Positions 22,687-34,539 of a stretch of 64,000 nt of DNA are shown one piece after another (the first letter of the stretch is position 1; every line of letters begins with the position of its first letter). A model generated the notes under the pieces. It did not search any database and was not told where the DNA came from. It worked only from the letters and a program-made list of their open reading frames with translations. Source of the stretch: Massospora cicadina (Eukaryota > Entomophthoromycota > Entomophthoromycetes > Entomophthorales > Entomophthoraceae); the NCBI GenBank assembly GCA_022478985.1, contig JAKSZP010009274.1, forward strand, positions 124,001 through 188,000, given 5' to 3'. The position numbers and the translations under genes were made by a program.

Positions 22687-22705
22687 TTACCCTTTCCTTT
22701 TTCCA

Positions 22706-23417
22706 AGGGAAGGGCCTCACCACTGGGAAACTATATGAGAGCCACATTCTTGTGCACCTTGGGTAACTTGATCTCTATTACTGATGCAGGTTTTTGGGGG
22801 AAATGGAGAATCTCAGGGTGGGATATATGGAATGCTTTGACCAGGTTCATGCAATTTGCACAATCATGTGCCTTGCCCCAACTGTTCTCATAGGCTGGAT
22901 ACTCTTTCCAGGCCATGAGATATTGGATGGAATGTCGCAATTTCTGGGATGCCAGGATAGCCTCTTCCTTGGCCTCTTCCTCATTTTTGACAATGATCAG
23001 TTCTGGTTCCATGGGAATTACACCTTTGAAGGGCAACAGCTTGGAAACTACTGGGCTTTGGGGAGCAAACTCATTGCAAGTTGAGATGTCAGACCCTACT
23101 GACATGGGCAAGATAGCTGTGGCAACTATAGGGTATAGGTTTGGAGTTTTGAGTGGGACAGGACTAATGTGGGCAGGGATAATCTTCTTTACAACCTGAT
23201 TCAGTTGGAAAGAAGGGACCATTTCTGTGCAAATATCTACAAGAAAGGCGGAAATGGTAGAGATTAATGGTTGGTTGATTATGTGAGGCAAACAGCAAGT
23301 AAGAATTAGACTGGCCTGCCAGCCCAGATGCCAAAGCACCCAAATGGCAAACCAGAATGCCATAGGCACTCCTGCTGGTGTGAAAAATATGGAACTGGAA
23401 GGGAGCTTAATTTTCAA
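22706..23417 (-). pseudogene. Gag-start / chromodomain fusion frame of element F
   Basis: A single open minus-strand frame of 228 residues (22731-23417) begins inside the 5' LTR (conserved block WVLWHLGWQASLIL), continues into a Gag-start-like segment (INQPLISTI-FLVDICTEMVPSFQLNQ, similar to LIDHPLF-LLIKMGAAVVSLYQMN in element D), then jumps to the Pol C-terminus. There ILASQKLRHSIQYLMAWKEYP-YENSW and LVKAFHISHPE form a chromodomain, the histone-tail reader that directs integration in chromoviruses. Everything between (most of Gag, protease, RT, RNase H, integrase core) is deleted, yet the frame stays open. The junction is probably near residue 90; its exact position is not determinable by eye. 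Confidence 0.65.
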
Positions 23418-24328
23418 CAGATAAAAACTGAATTTTGGGGAGGGTTGTTTTTATTGGAAAATTTAAGGAAGGAGATCAACCAACAATTTTCTCAGTGCGA
23501 TGCAACTGATTAAATAGTCATTGATTTGGAGGGAAACAAGCTGAGATCAGGTCCCACAAGTTTGACTTAAGCGGCGAATAATTTGGGAATGAGCAGGTTA
23601 GTTTCCCTGGGAACTGACATCACAAAATTCGGTGGCAGGCAAGTTGCAGTCAGTTTGACCTTGAACGTCTGAACCAAAGCTTGGCTATGTTTCCGGTGGT
23701 TGATGCAACAGTGTTTGGCCCAACAAGTGGCGGGAATCCCCCAAGACCACCACAATATATGGGTGGACTCATTTGGTTAGGAATAGGTTCAGGATGCCCA
23801 ACCCACCCATGCTTGGTTGCTGGGCCATTCATTTGGTCAGTGGCATTGCATCAGGTGCAATGCCCGATTTTCTGGCAGGAAGCTTTAAAACCTTATCATG
23901 GTGTCTGATGCTATTACCTGCCCATTGGGCATGATGCCTGATGGATTTGGGAGGGGGAGATTATTTTAATTGTCATGTTAACCAAATCACAACCGTCAGG
24001 CATTCCAGATGATAGATCAGTCTTCATACCTTTTTGACCATTTGAAATCTGAGCATTGGGCTGATTGCCACTCAAATTAGTTGCAATCAATTCCATTTTG
24101 GTGATCTTGGTGAAGATTTCACTAATTCCTTGTAACAGTTCTGCCAAGGAGAGTGTGGGTACCAGAAGTGGGATCCAAAGTGGAAGGGCTGTTACCCAGC
24201 GCTCATCTACCATGTGAGCGAGATCGCCCTGAATAACAAGGGGTATGACCATCCTCTTCAGTACCTTCTTGCTTGGGAACAAAAAAATAGCCCAATTGAC
24301 GCCCAGAGGACGTTCACCGGGACTTACA
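23282..24328 (-). repeat. 5' LTR of chromovirus F
   Basis: 1047 bp, same ends as its partner (TGTAAGTCC in minus sense at 24328; TTTGCCTCACA at 23282). No tRNA-complementary TGG site follows immediately, which would fit a self-priming chromovirus or loss of the site. Confidence 0.75.
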
Positions 24329-24957
24329 TTATAGTAATGATTTAGTAACAATGGCCCTTTTGATACTGGGGTAACTGGCAAGAATATGAAGTACCAAATC
24401 TTTATTTTACCGTACAACTACAAGAAAAAGGTGCATCAGCTCAAAGATTATGCCAATGCAAAACTCTTATTAGACTAACTTAGGGATATTGAGACAATAG
24501 CATCAATTGGTAACTTGTAGCAATACTAAATTAGATCAATAAATCCTGAAGTATTTCAATAGTACAATATAACTTTCCTCAAAGCTGTTATTGTTGCACA
24601 ACCTTTGTATGATAAAAATTCTGTTGACATATTCTGTCAGTAAGCACAATTGGCAATCTTTTGCTATCAAGACACTCCATTCTTTGAACTTAACTTGCCC
24701 ATGAAGATGACACTAAAATTGAAGTTATTCAAATCTCATACTATAATACCTCCATCCAAATTTTTAACATAGTTGGATAGTCAGATAGCTTAAGTTTAAT
24801 TACTTTCTATGCTAGTTTTAAGAATACCCCAGATAACAAGCATCACTGACACAACTACAATAATCCTATCTATTTCCTCCAGTAATAACAAAAAAATTAA
24901 TATTTTGCAAAATAATTTACATTGATGGAAGTTTGTAAGGCTCTCCAGTGCCTTCTG
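24329..24957. other. AT-rich spacer
   Basis: Nothing recognised. Confidence 0.5.
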
Positions 24958-26290
24958 TCATATCCCATGACATAATTGTGAGACCAACTGAAAAAATAAG
25001 GAAAATACTATAGCTAAAGGTACCAAGTTGGCCACCCTTCCTGGCCTAAAGCATACCATAGACCAACCATTTGTTTTATTTTACTTATAGATTTACTTAT
25101 TTTAGATTAATTTATTTTTATAATTAGATGAAGGTTTTGATCCCTCAGTCCTTGACGCCAATGTCAATCTATAAAATTAATTTATCATAGATTATCTTGC
25201 CCCTGTTCCCAAATGTTTATGTAGTTATTAATCAAGAGGATTAAACTATCATTGTTTATCTCACTATGGGCCTCCAACTATGATATAAATACCAAAGTTC
25301 AATTCTTTTTTACCTCACTGGCTATATACCCCAAATCACATATAGTTATCAAGTTATCTTAGCCCGCGGCCATGTAAACTCAAATCCCTTTTTACTATTG
25401 TAATCTATCTTACCTCCAAGCCAGCGTAAAACAATCTTTAGGTTTTTTTAATATCTCAAAGTCTAAGTCAATGGTTCTAGTTTCTTTATGAATATTCATC
25501 ACTACCCACTAATCCTGGCTATCATTTCATTTTGTGATGGTGAGAGTCCCATTTTGGAAGTTTCTGTTTTTTACCTTAGCTAGTTGAAGCTAATAATTTC
25601 TTTTATATAATAATTATAGTTACTATTTTTTTATTTTAAGGTCACTGTCTTCATACAGTTACCTGATTTTATTAAAAGTACCCAATAACCTGTGTAGAGT
25701 AAAATTGCCACCAAAGCGCTAATTACAACAGCTGTGTAGGAACAAGTATGCTCATGTTAAATCTAGGGGTTTGTATGATGGGGTGGCCAGCGTTACATCA
25801 ACAGTACTAAAGTTCACAAAGTGTATTGTTGTTAAAAACAGGTTGTTGCATCTATCAAAAGATAAGAGTTTGAGTCCTTTTCTAATTATTGTATTTTCCA
25901 ATACACCAAAACCAAATTAAAGTTATACTCAAGTTTCAACTATTGGAAATGTGGTATTTTTAGGGTGGTAAGTTGTTTCAATTGGTCAGATTTGACTAGT
26001 CCCTCAGTAAATTGACAATAGCCCACCTAGCCCAATTTCTTTATAATCATTTACGCTTTATCAACATTTTATTAATCGTCTCCCTTTCTAAACCCACTAT
26101 ATTAAATTAAAATTAACTTTTGGTTGGCTTTGTAAGTTTTTCTCTCAGAGATCTCTAATCATATAGGTGTTGATACCTTTGGTGGTGTCCTACTCTCTTG
26201 TGTCATAGTGGTTTGTTCTTTAGGTGTCTGGGTGATTATTCACCATCACCTCTCCAGGAACAGGAGAGTTACAGAAACTCATCTGGCACC
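24958..26290 (+). repeat. Very degenerate LTR related to element A
   Basis: The start (TGTCATATC.., GTGAGACCAA, then GGCCTAAAGCATACCATAGACCAAC) parallels the A LTR opening (TGTCATGG.., TGAGACCAA, CCTCAAGCATACCATAGATCAAC). The end (CCAGGAACAGGAGAGTTACAGA-ACTC) parallels the A LTR end (GGAACGGGAGAGTTATAGACTC). The middle is too decayed to align by eye. A second weak match to the opening lies at 26815-26930. Confidence 0.35.
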
Positions 26291-27175
26291 TTCTTCTCTC
26301 TTTCTTACTATACTGCTCTATCCACACACTACATGGTAGTTTGTATGTTGAGAGGAGCAGGCTCTTATGCAGAAAAATCTCTCAGTTACACCACCAAAAT
26401 GGCCCTTATTACTCTAGGCAAGTTCTATTATAACACTAAACCCTTTCCCATTTTTCCTCCCATTCCTTAATCTGGTAATCCCAAAACTACCTTTTATTTT
26501 ATTTCATAGCATAATTCTCAGATTTTTTCATTAATTTTGATTTCTGTAAACAAATTTTGGCTCTTCATTTTATATTATGTTGCTAATATTATTTTTGGGT
26601 TTTCCTGTTCCAATAATCTTCTAGGCTGCCACAGGTGGAGCGCATCTTAATTTTGGAATTATCAAAAAATATTAATCAGCTTAATAAAGGATCAAACAAT
26701 AATAGCATGCCCCATCACACCCTTAACCCTGATTAGCGCTAACTTTGCAATTCTGACCACTTCCCATGTGAAAACTTGAGAATATTTAATAACTGGAAGA
26801 TAACTATCATTTCTTATGACATGATTTCTGGTGTAAATTGTGGGGACAAAGAGGAAATAAGGAAGACAAAAGGGTCAAGTTGGCTGCCCTACATTATCTC
26901 AGATATACTGTGTATCAACGCTGAGTTAAGGCTATGAGGGCCAGATAATCCACAGAAATTGCATAATGAGGTTCAGGGTGTCACATAATGGCGTTGAAGA
27001 TTACCCACTATAATTTAAACAAAAAATATTTGGTACAGTTAATCCTCAAATGAGGATTTGATTCATTCTCAAAATCTAGTATTACTAAAAGATGTGACAT
27101 TCAGCTTATGTCAAAACCTTGAGTTCACACATACTCAAGCTATAGAACTACCACCAATGGTAGTCTTATTTTCTT
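26291..27175. other. AT-rich spacer with weak LTR-like remnant
   Basis: No gene. 26815-26930 weakly resembles the A LTR opening (GTCAAGTTGG-CTGCCC; TGTATCAACGCTGAG). Confidence 0.35.
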
Positions 27176-27404
27176 TGTCAGGAAGATGGCAGATAAATTT
27201 TAGACTGGCCTGCCAGTTAGGATGCAAAAGCACCCAAAAGGCAAGCCAGAATGCCAGGGGCATTGATGCTTGAATGACGTTATAGTGTGCAGGAAGAAAG
27301 GTAACAATTGAGTGCTAATGTGCCATTATCATAAAAAGAAACCCAGAAATAAACCAGGCTGTTGTAGCTCCAGGCTAACAGGCCTGGGTGTAGGGAGGTG
27401 CGTG
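27176..27404 (-). repeat. 3' LTR of D, distal part (left of insertion A)
   Basis: Matches 59261-59485 closely (AGACTGGCCTGCCAGTTAGG; GCACCCAAAAGGCAAGCCAG; AACCAGGCTG-TGTAGCTC; GGGAGGTG). It breaks at GCGTG, where LTR A begins. Confidence 0.85.
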
Positions 27405-28264
27405 TGTCATGGTTAGAAAATGACATCATATTTGAGACCAATGTAAAAGACAAAGCAGCTTGTTGGGAGACTAAAGTGAAGTTGGAAGGCCTCCCAGTCC
27501 TCAAGCATACCATAGATCAACGCTGGGTCAAGGCGAAGTATGCCCAGGTTGGTCCCAAGGATGCAAGAGAAGTTCAGCCCTGTATAACAGCAGGTGCATT
27601 AAAACGAACTAGCTTTGTGGTGAATTAAAATGGTTCACTTTGGTTTTTAGGTTAATGGAGACTTGAAACCCATTTGGTTTTCAAAAATTTCCAGCTCAGG
27701 TTGGCCGCTCTTACAATCAATTACCCAAGTTCAGTCAATTACCCAGTATAATGTATTGACCAATAGAAGCGTGCACTTATTGGTGCGCCTCAGCTTGGAC
27801 CCACTTCCCTCAATTGATTGTTTTTCTGAAATCACTTAAATATCTTATATTGAGACCAATCTCTCCCATTGGTCAAATTCCCTTATGATAAAACCCCTCG
27901 TTTAGTGCTCCATTTTCTATTTAAGTTACCTTGGACAATCCTATGCGTGGGCCTCTTCAAGGAGGTCTTGCATAACATTAACCACTTAATTTTAACAATG
28001 CTAATTATATCCACCTGTGCCCCATTGGGCCACCCAGGTTTCCTCCAACCTAGGACGCCTATCCCTTACAACTCCATGCACCGCGCTGCTCCCTTTTGGT
28101 TTCTACAATTTATGACAGTCATATTTGTCCTGAGTTATTATGGTTTAAGCACCCTGTGCTGGGTTCTAATAACTTTTGTATTTACGACTAGTTTTCTGGC
28201 GTTGGCTCTGTGCACCATGCACTACCACGCTGGGAACGGGAGAGTTATAGACACTCTCCTGACA
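27405..28264 (+). repeat. 5' LTR of element A
   Basis: 860 bp, TGTCATGG..CCTGACA. Collinear with 52623-53484 (both contain CATTAACCACTTAAT, GGGAGAGTTATAGA). Confidence 0.85.
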
Positions 28265-29097
28265 TTAGTCAACCAAACACTTTCTTTTACATGCACAAAC
28301 TTTTTCTGTATGGGAATTTCACAAAGTGTAAATGGTATGTGCCAGCTGTGGGCATTGGCCATATTCAGTTGCACCACTGTTTCCTTTTTCCTGAAGGTTG
28401 GAGCATCTCAGCGTTATTTTGGCTACCTCCAACTGGAAAGTACCCACCCTTCTTGCTTGTACTTGGTGGATATAGACACTTTGTGGTCCAGAAGTCGTGT
28501 TTTACCAAATTTCCACCAAAATTAATAGAAATCAATTTAGTAGTGGGGTTTACTTTGGCAGCACGTTCAGATGATGCAGTCAGAATCTTTGAAGATGAAC
28601 CTGGAAGTGATGGCCTTGGATAATGTCAGGAAATCCATTGTTGTAATGGGAATAGGATCATTCGCATCTAAAAACGCGTTTTATAACAAAAAACCATATA
28701 TACCTCCAAAACATATTTATTCTCTTATGGCTCAGATATGAAACCTACTCCTGTGTATCAAATTACCGAGAACCTCAGCTTAATCTCTTCCATGATCTGC
28801 AGCACTCAGGAGCTTGAAAAGGAACTACATTTACAATATGAAAATGTTTATGCCACTGCTGAAGATATGTTGGGATATGCGGCTTCAGTAGTAAGAGTGG
28901 CCAATTATCCCTCTCCATTCTTTGATTCAAAAACATACCAGGGGGACATGTTAATGCTAGATGAAGAGTTTGTTGGTGAAATACTGGCATTTTTGCTTTT
29001 AATAAAACCATTCAGGTTATTTTCTACTGACTGCTACCCTTTCATCCCCTTTAGGGAAATTCAGCGTCACTATTTTGGTAGATACTGGAGCCTCTGA
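28265..29097 (+). pseudogene. Gag remnant of element A
   Basis: Two open frames (28210-28623 and 28738-29097) lie between the LTR and the protease. I see no zinc knuckle and no capsid motif. Length is well below that of a complete gag, so this is probably a deletion remnant. No clear tRNA primer site follows the LTR. Confidence 0.35.
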
Positions 29098-29430
29098 GAA
29101 TTTTATGGACCAAAGCCTATCTGACTACCTTGTTCTGAGTTACTTACCAGGTGGTATGGTTAGAGAAGGGGCTTCTCAAGGTATTCCCACGCTGAGAATT
29201 TGGGGTTCAGTGGACTATCAAGTTGGCAACTATCATTAGTCCAACCACTTCCAATCTATCAAAAACCTCTTGTACCCCATTATTTTGGGTGTAGAGTGGT
29301 GGCGAAAGTTTGATTTCAGGACTAACTTGAAAGAAAATACCCTATCCCTCACAGTAAAAAATGGACATACATTAGTTGTTCCTTTGTTTGAGGCTAACTT
29401 CCAGGGCGATTTACCCACTGGCTGAACATC
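29060..29430 (+). pseudogene. Retroviral-type aspartic protease of element A
   Basis: The frame containing VTILVDTGASENFMDQ (catalytic triad DTG encoded at 29081-29089) is typical of Ty3/gypsy proteases that cut the Gag-Pol polyprotein. It is followed by SDYLVLSYLPGG. It lies in a different frame from the preceding segment, and the RT segment downstream is in another frame, so the polyprotein is frameshifted. Confidence 0.7.
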
Positions 29431-29451
29431 CACACCCTCAGTCTGGCTCCA

Positions 29452-30682
29452 TTGTTGAAGCCCTCACTTGAGGTACCTTTACCTTCTTGTTTGGAGGGTT
29501 TTTATCTTCATTTGATGCGGCTTCAGCTAATAAATTACCTGCTCATTCAGAGTTTGATTGTGAGTTCAAGCTCACTGTTGATCTGGTGCGCATATCTTCC
29601 CCCAATTTACCCATTGACTAAATGGGAGGGTGAAGCATTAGATGTGTGGGTTAAGGAGCAGTTATCCAAAGGCACGATTTTTCAGTGTACCTCCCCAGTA
29701 TGCTCCCCACTACTCTTTGTGGAGAAAGCTGATAGAACTTTATGCCCTTGCATAGATTATGGGAGCCTAAACAATGTTACTGTACCAGACCTCCATCCCA
29801 TCCCTTTGGATTCTCAGATTGCGCGCTATGTAGAGATGGATAAAGTCTTCTCCAAACTAGATTGTCTCAATGCGTTCAATCATATCCAGATTAAGAAGGA
29901 ACAGGAGTAATTAACCGCATTCTGTACCAGAAAAGAGATTTTCCAGTTTTGGGTCATGCCTTTTGGGTTTAAAAATGCCCCTGCTATCTTACAACGCCGC
30001 ATTGATGCAGCTTTGGGGGACCTTCTGGGGTATGCGCGGTTGCTTACATGGATGATATTCTGGTGTTTTCCCCTGATCATGAGTCCCATGCAGTACACCT
30101 TCAGCAAGTGGTGGAGAGGTTAAGGGCAGCCCGCCTTACGCTAAAGATCAGCAAATGTGAATTATTCAAGTCCCAGGTCACTTTTCTGGGCAACGTCATG
30201 TTTGACCAAGGACATATGATAAATCCAGACAAGGAGAAGGCGATTAGTGAGTGTCCACCCCCACTTCAGTAAAGGAATTAGAAATTTTTTTGGGGATGTG
30301 TACGTTCCTTAAGAAGTTCACACCTAATCTTTCTGAGGTGGCAGCGCCCTTGTATAAGACCAGTGGTGCAAAAGTACTTCAGTGGTCCCCCGTTTTGGAG
30401 GATGCTTTCCAAGCAGTAAAGTGCACCCTGTTGTCCACGTCAGTCCTTTGCCATGTGTATCCTTCAAAAGAGTTCATTTTTTCTACTGATGCCTCTAACT
30501 TCACCATAGCAGCTGCCTTGTTACAAGTAGGCGAAGATGGTATAGAGCATCTGGTGGGGTATTTTTCTAGGAAAATGTCTTTTCCTGAGTTAAATTATGC
30601 CATTTACCATAAAAAGTTACTAGCAGTGGTGGAGGCGCTGACTTGTTGGCATCATCACTTGCATGGCTCTTCCCAACCTTTC
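29452..30682 (+). pseudogene. Reverse transcriptase and RNase H (5' part) of element A
   Basis: RT blocks: VWVKEQLSKGTIFQ, SPLLFVEKAD, CIDYGSLNNVTVPDLHPIP, KLDCLNAFNHI, FWVMPFGFKNAPA, then the catalytic AYMDDILVFS (YMDD at 30045-30056, complete), CELFKSQVTFLGNVM, and the thumb/RNase H connection ELEIFLGMCTFLKKFTPNLS. RNase H begins FSTDASNFTIAAALLQ and LNYAIYHKKLLAVVEAL. Stops and frameshifts occur at about 29910, 30040 and 30270. The RNase H frame is cut at about 30682 by the inserted element and resumes at 32595 (VHTDHHAL). Confidence 0.85.
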
Positions 30683-32594
30683 TTTTTTTAGTACTAGTGG
30701 TGCCCAAGCCAAAAGGGGAGCCGCCACACATCTTTATTTGCAAATGGGCCAAACAAAGGGATTATCATAAATTAAAAAAATCCTAATATAGCCCCTAGGT
30801 TATCAGCCTAGGAAGCCATATCAGATGGCGAGGAGGCTTTGGGTTAAACTTTTTTCTGGTGCCCGCTTTAGATGGCGGACCATGGCAGACAGCATTGGGG
30901 TGGGAGCATCAGTGACATGAGGCATAAGGAGGTATAGTTTGGGGTTTCTTCGTTAATGAGGCTGGCGGTATCCATTGCCTCAAAGTATTGAGCAAGTTGA
31001 TGCTCAGAAAAACGATGAGAGCCAGCACACAAGTAAATGACTTGATGCGCCAGCAGGTTTTGGGATAATTTGAGTCAAAAAAGAAGTTTTTGCTGCATTG
31101 ATGCAAGCGCGGCTCACACTAAAAGCAAGTTCCTCAATTTTGTAATTTGCATCTTCCTCAAAATCATGAGGAAAATTGGGGATAGGAATACCCTCGACAA
31201 GGAGCTCCATTGCCCCATGGAGTTGCTGGTGGAGGAGGGTGTTGGCTGGGCAGCTGCATCCGCAACTGCCATTGGGTTAATACTTTTATAAACAGGAAAC
31301 CTATTCTTTGGATGAAAACGGTGGGAACGCAATTTGGGAGGGTCAACAAAGAACTTCTCCAAAGCAAAATCTGGTTTCATGTGGCACAGCCATCTGTCCT
31401 CCTCAATCCATTTGAGAGCCTTAAAAGGATTGGATTCAGCCAGCGCTGGGCCAACCACAGGAATTGGGGCTGTGGCCTGAGCTGATTGGCCACATGCTGT
31501 CAACCATGGCATCTCAGCTGAAACTGGTTCAGCCATCAACTCAGCATCCCATAAACCAGTCAAATTTTCAAAAAATTTAATTTTTCTTGTATTTTGATTG
31601 GCTGCCACTTTGGAAGCAGCTCCAGAATTCCCTGACGTTGGGGTGAGAGAATTGAGCCCCATTTGAAAAATTGGGGTGAGGCAGCTGCCAGGGCAGCACC
31701 TGAGCCCTGAGCGGTGGACGCGGCAGAAGTGGCAACAGTGGGGCACTTGCGCTTTGAGTGGTCAAGCTCAAAGCACAAGGGGCAAATGGCGCGGCTGTTT
31801 TTGACATGCGCCCAGAATGGGTGATCAGGGGCAGATCTGATCACAGTGCAAGGGGGAATTGTGAGGTAAGCCTCATGATGAAATGGGCGGATTATTGCAA
31901 AGGCGCAAGGCCCTGCCAACCAATCCACCCCATTGGGAAACATAAACTGCAACACTGGGTCTGTGCCATAAATGGCCAAACCCTCCGTGAGCTTGTGGTA
32001 GAGGCGTTCAGGGTAAAGGAAAGAGGGCAACCTGGAGAACTGGACCACCAAAGTGGACTTATCTGAGAGCCAGGTGCGAATGGTGGGAATGGGAATTTTT
32101 TTATAAAATGATTTGCAGCTTGGCTGTTGCCGCTGCATCAGCTTCAGAGCGGAAGCTGAGGTCAAAGTACCCCTTAAAGGGGTGGAAGTCAATATAGCTG
32201 GTGGGTTTGAAAACTACCGTGGCCATCTTGATGATGGCCGCGCTTGCATATGGGAAGAGATTCCCATATTTGACCCGGAGGACAAAATGCAAATTGCTCC
32301 ATGGGAGCACCACCTGAGAGCTGGCGAGGTGGTGGGCCAAGTCCCGAGGGGGACATGATGCCTGGTAGTGTTGGGAGGGCTAGCAGAGCCAGCCCGAGAG
32401 CACTTCAGTGGCAGCTGAAAGATGCCAGATGGCAGCGCACCACCACCCCACGCTGGGGCAGCAGGCATCAATTGCATTGACATCAGTAAGCTTTGGCTCA
32501 ATTGAGTGGTTGTTTTTTGTTTTTTTTTAAAATCCAAATTTGGCTTCAATTTGGGTATCAAAGCAAAAGAAAGATTGGCTCTTCCCAACCTTTC
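30683..32594 (-). mobile_element. ORF1-only LINE-related element, copy 2, with 19-bp target duplication
   Basis: The duplication TGGCTCTTCCCAACCTTTC is perfect at 30664-30682 and 32576-32594, inside the RNase H sequence of A. The left edge starts with a T run (minus-strand poly-A tail). The insert (including one duplication copy) is 1912 bp and encodes one ORF1/Gag-like protein on the minus strand. It has no room for a reverse transcriptase. Long target duplication plus A-rich 3' end indicate target-primed reverse transcription in trans. Confidence 0.85.
31114..32340 (-). pseudogene. ORF1/Gag-like protein with CCHC zinc knuckle and a C-terminal domain of unknown function
   Basis: Frames 32101-32340, 31560-32192 and 31114-31746 join by small frameshifts. 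Order: N-terminal segment with FKPTSYIDFHPFKGYFDLSFRS; the central domain WLSDKSTLVVQFSRLPSFLYP-KLTEGLAIYG..HPFWAHV, homologous to LINE ORF1 here (LKDGLAIYGEIQ..HPFWVTV at 51020-51460); a CX2CX4HX4C knuckle (CPLCFELDHSKRKC); an Ala-rich linker; then a C-terminal region (ALKWIEEDRWLCHMKPDFALEKFFVDPP, SHRFHPKNRF) also found in copy 1. It would act as an RNA-binding particle protein; the C-terminal function is unknown. Confidence 0.65.
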
Positions 32595-33877
32595 CGTGTA
32601 CATACAGATCACCATGCCTTACTGTACTATCACGCTCCTCATGTCTTAACTCCAAAACAGACCCGTTGACATGAGACCCTTGCCCAGTTTGCATTTTCTT
32701 ATGAGTTCACCAATGGAAAGGGAAAAGGGTTGGCGGATGCTTTGAGCCGCAATCCTGCATTAGCTCCTGATCCAAAGGAGGTAGAGGTTCATAACACCCA
32801 GTTGATGATTCCTCTGGGTAAGATTATGTGACAACTTCCCTCTTCCATGGCCAACAGGCAAGCGCTTGCACCTCTGAAGATGCGGAGGAATACAGTAAGT
32901 TTAGAAAGGTTGTCCTTTCTCAGCCGCTATCAACTGAATATACCATAGTACTTGCTAACAGTGCGTTGAATCAGGAGGATTTAACCAGGGGTTATCATGT
33001 AAAGGATGAGATGGTGTGGTTTCAGGGGCGCCTATGGGTTCCTGCTGGACCACTTCGCCTGAAAATCATTTGGGACCATTATGATGGAATAACCGTTAGT
33101 CATCCTGGGAAAGCAAAGACCTTGTAGTTAATTTGACGCACTTACAATTGGAAAGGCTTACCTGCTCGGGTGGGACAATATTTTAAGAGAGTGCCTGATC
33201 TGCAATCAAATGAAATAAATCGTCAACCTATAGCGGGTTTTTTGGTACCGTTCCAAAAGGCTGAAGGGCCCTGGACTTCCCTATTGGTAGACTTCATTGT
33301 GGAATTACCTGTTTCTGATGGTTATGATGCCATCATGGTGGTGGTGGACCGTTTTAAAAACTTTGCCCACTTTATTCCTTGCAGAACAACAATAACCATG
33401 GCTGAGATGGCTAGGTTCTTTGTCACTCATGTGTTTGAGCTTCATGGGGTTCCCCAAAAATTATTAGTGACTGGGGACTCCAGTTTACCTCCATCTTTTG
33501 GGAGAGTTATGTAAGACTCTCCAGATTCGCCCCCGCCATTCAACTGCCTATCACCCCCAATCAGATGGTCAGACTTTTTAAGTGAACCAGTGCCTGGAAT
33601 AGTTCCTGCGGTGTTACACTGCCGCGGATCATTCAGATTGGGTTCCTCACCTTCCTATGGCCCAGTTTAACTACAACAACACTTTGCATTCTTTGATCAG
33701 TTGTTCCCCTTTTTTCGTCAACCATAGTTTTAACCCTGCCTTTAACATGGAGCATAGCTGTGGATCTAAAGTTGAAGCAGTGGTGGACTTTGCAAGGCTA
33801 TCAAGAAAGTACACCAGGGAGTTTCCACAAGTTTGGAGGTGGCAATGCAAGTGTATAAGGAGAACCCTGATGGTAAG
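32595..33877 (+). pseudogene. RNase H end and integrase core of element A
   Basis: It resumes with VHTDHHALLYYHAPHVL and FTNGKGKGLADALSRNP (RNase H end), then GRLWVPAGPLRLKIIWDHYDG (integrase H2C2 region, zinc residues damaged), WTSLLVDFIVELPVSDGYDAIMVVVDRFKNFAHFIPC (core, first Asp), VTHVFELHGVPQKLLV (before the second Asp; the usual SDRG is GDS here) and GRVM. Several stops and frameshifts. Insertion of B cuts it at 33877; the C-terminus continues at 52085. Confidence 0.8.
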
Positions 33878-34421
33878 TATTGCTATTTCAATATGACTGG
33901 ACGATAATTGTGGGACAACTAGGGCGGATTGGGAAGAATCTGCCAAAATATCTCAGTTACAATCATTCGAGTGCCTCAAGATGAGGCGATATTGGGATAT
34001 AATGGGTCATTATTGGATTGCCTCTAAATAAGGCAATATCAATTTTCAGTAAATAAAAAGTAAATCGCCTACAATTAGGGTGATAGAGAATTAGAGGCTA
34101 ACAAGCTGAAATAAAGGAGAATTGGCGGAATAGAATAGCCTAAACTATGAGAGCATTATCATCTGAAGCTGCTGTATATAAGCGAGATGGGCGATTGAGA
34201 GTGCAGTTTGTTAATAGAAAAGAGAGAGCGGGACATTGAAAGATCGCTGTATTTATTAAAATAAATAAAAGAGTTCATTGGGGCAATTGCTCCTATTTTT
34301 AGTATATTTTCAAGTGTGTCCAAAGGACTGAAAATCCCCACATTGTCTATTTGTTGCTCAGTGGGTTTGACCTGTATGAACAATATGGCAGATCCTAACA
34401 ATACCGTTAAATTTTATAATA
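33878..34421 (+). repeat. 5' LTR of element B
   Basis: 544 bp, opens TATTGC (partner opens TGTCGC) and closes TTATAATA (partner TTATAACA). Collinear with the split 3' LTR. TATATAAGCGAGATGGGCGA near 34172 and AATAAA runs near 34255 fit a promoter and poly(A) region. Confidence 0.8.
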
Positions 34422-34422
34422 G

Positions 34423-34440
34423 TGGTGCTCACTACAGGGG
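34423..34440 (+). promoter_or_regulatory. Primer-binding site of element B
   Basis: TGGTGCTCACTACAGGGG lies one base after the 5' LTR and is identical to the site in element C (40559-40576). The implied primer is a tRNA whose 3' end reads CCCCTGTAGTGAGCACCA; I could not name that tRNA. Confidence 0.7.
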
Positions 34441-34539
34441 GGCCCATTGATCAACCACCAAACACCCCAAAACTCCAGTCGCCTGCCATGCCTTACACAG
34501 CCTGTGTTTCTGGGGAATCTTCAAGGAACACTGCACCAG

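Larger units (their letters stand above)
21641..24328 (-). mobile_element. Chromovirus F, internally deleted copy
   Basis: Two collinear LTRs of about 1.05 kb flank only about 595 bp of internal sequence: the start of Gag fused to the 3' end of Pol (chromodomain), then a polypurine tract. The flanking pentamers GTATA (21636-21640) and TTATA (24329-24333) agree at four of five positions, as expected of an old target duplication. Reading is minus strand. Confidence 0.8.

Noticed and set aside
22731..23417. Host chromodomain gene
   Set aside because: The frame lies between matching LTRs and next to a polypurine tract, and the domain aligns with the integrase-terminal chromodomains of A and D, so it is retroelement Pol.
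30664..32594. The 1.9-kb insert as a captured host gene inside element A
   Set aside because: Poly-T edge, 19-bp duplication, a second diverged copy at 515-2250 and homology to LINE ORF1 make it a retroelement.
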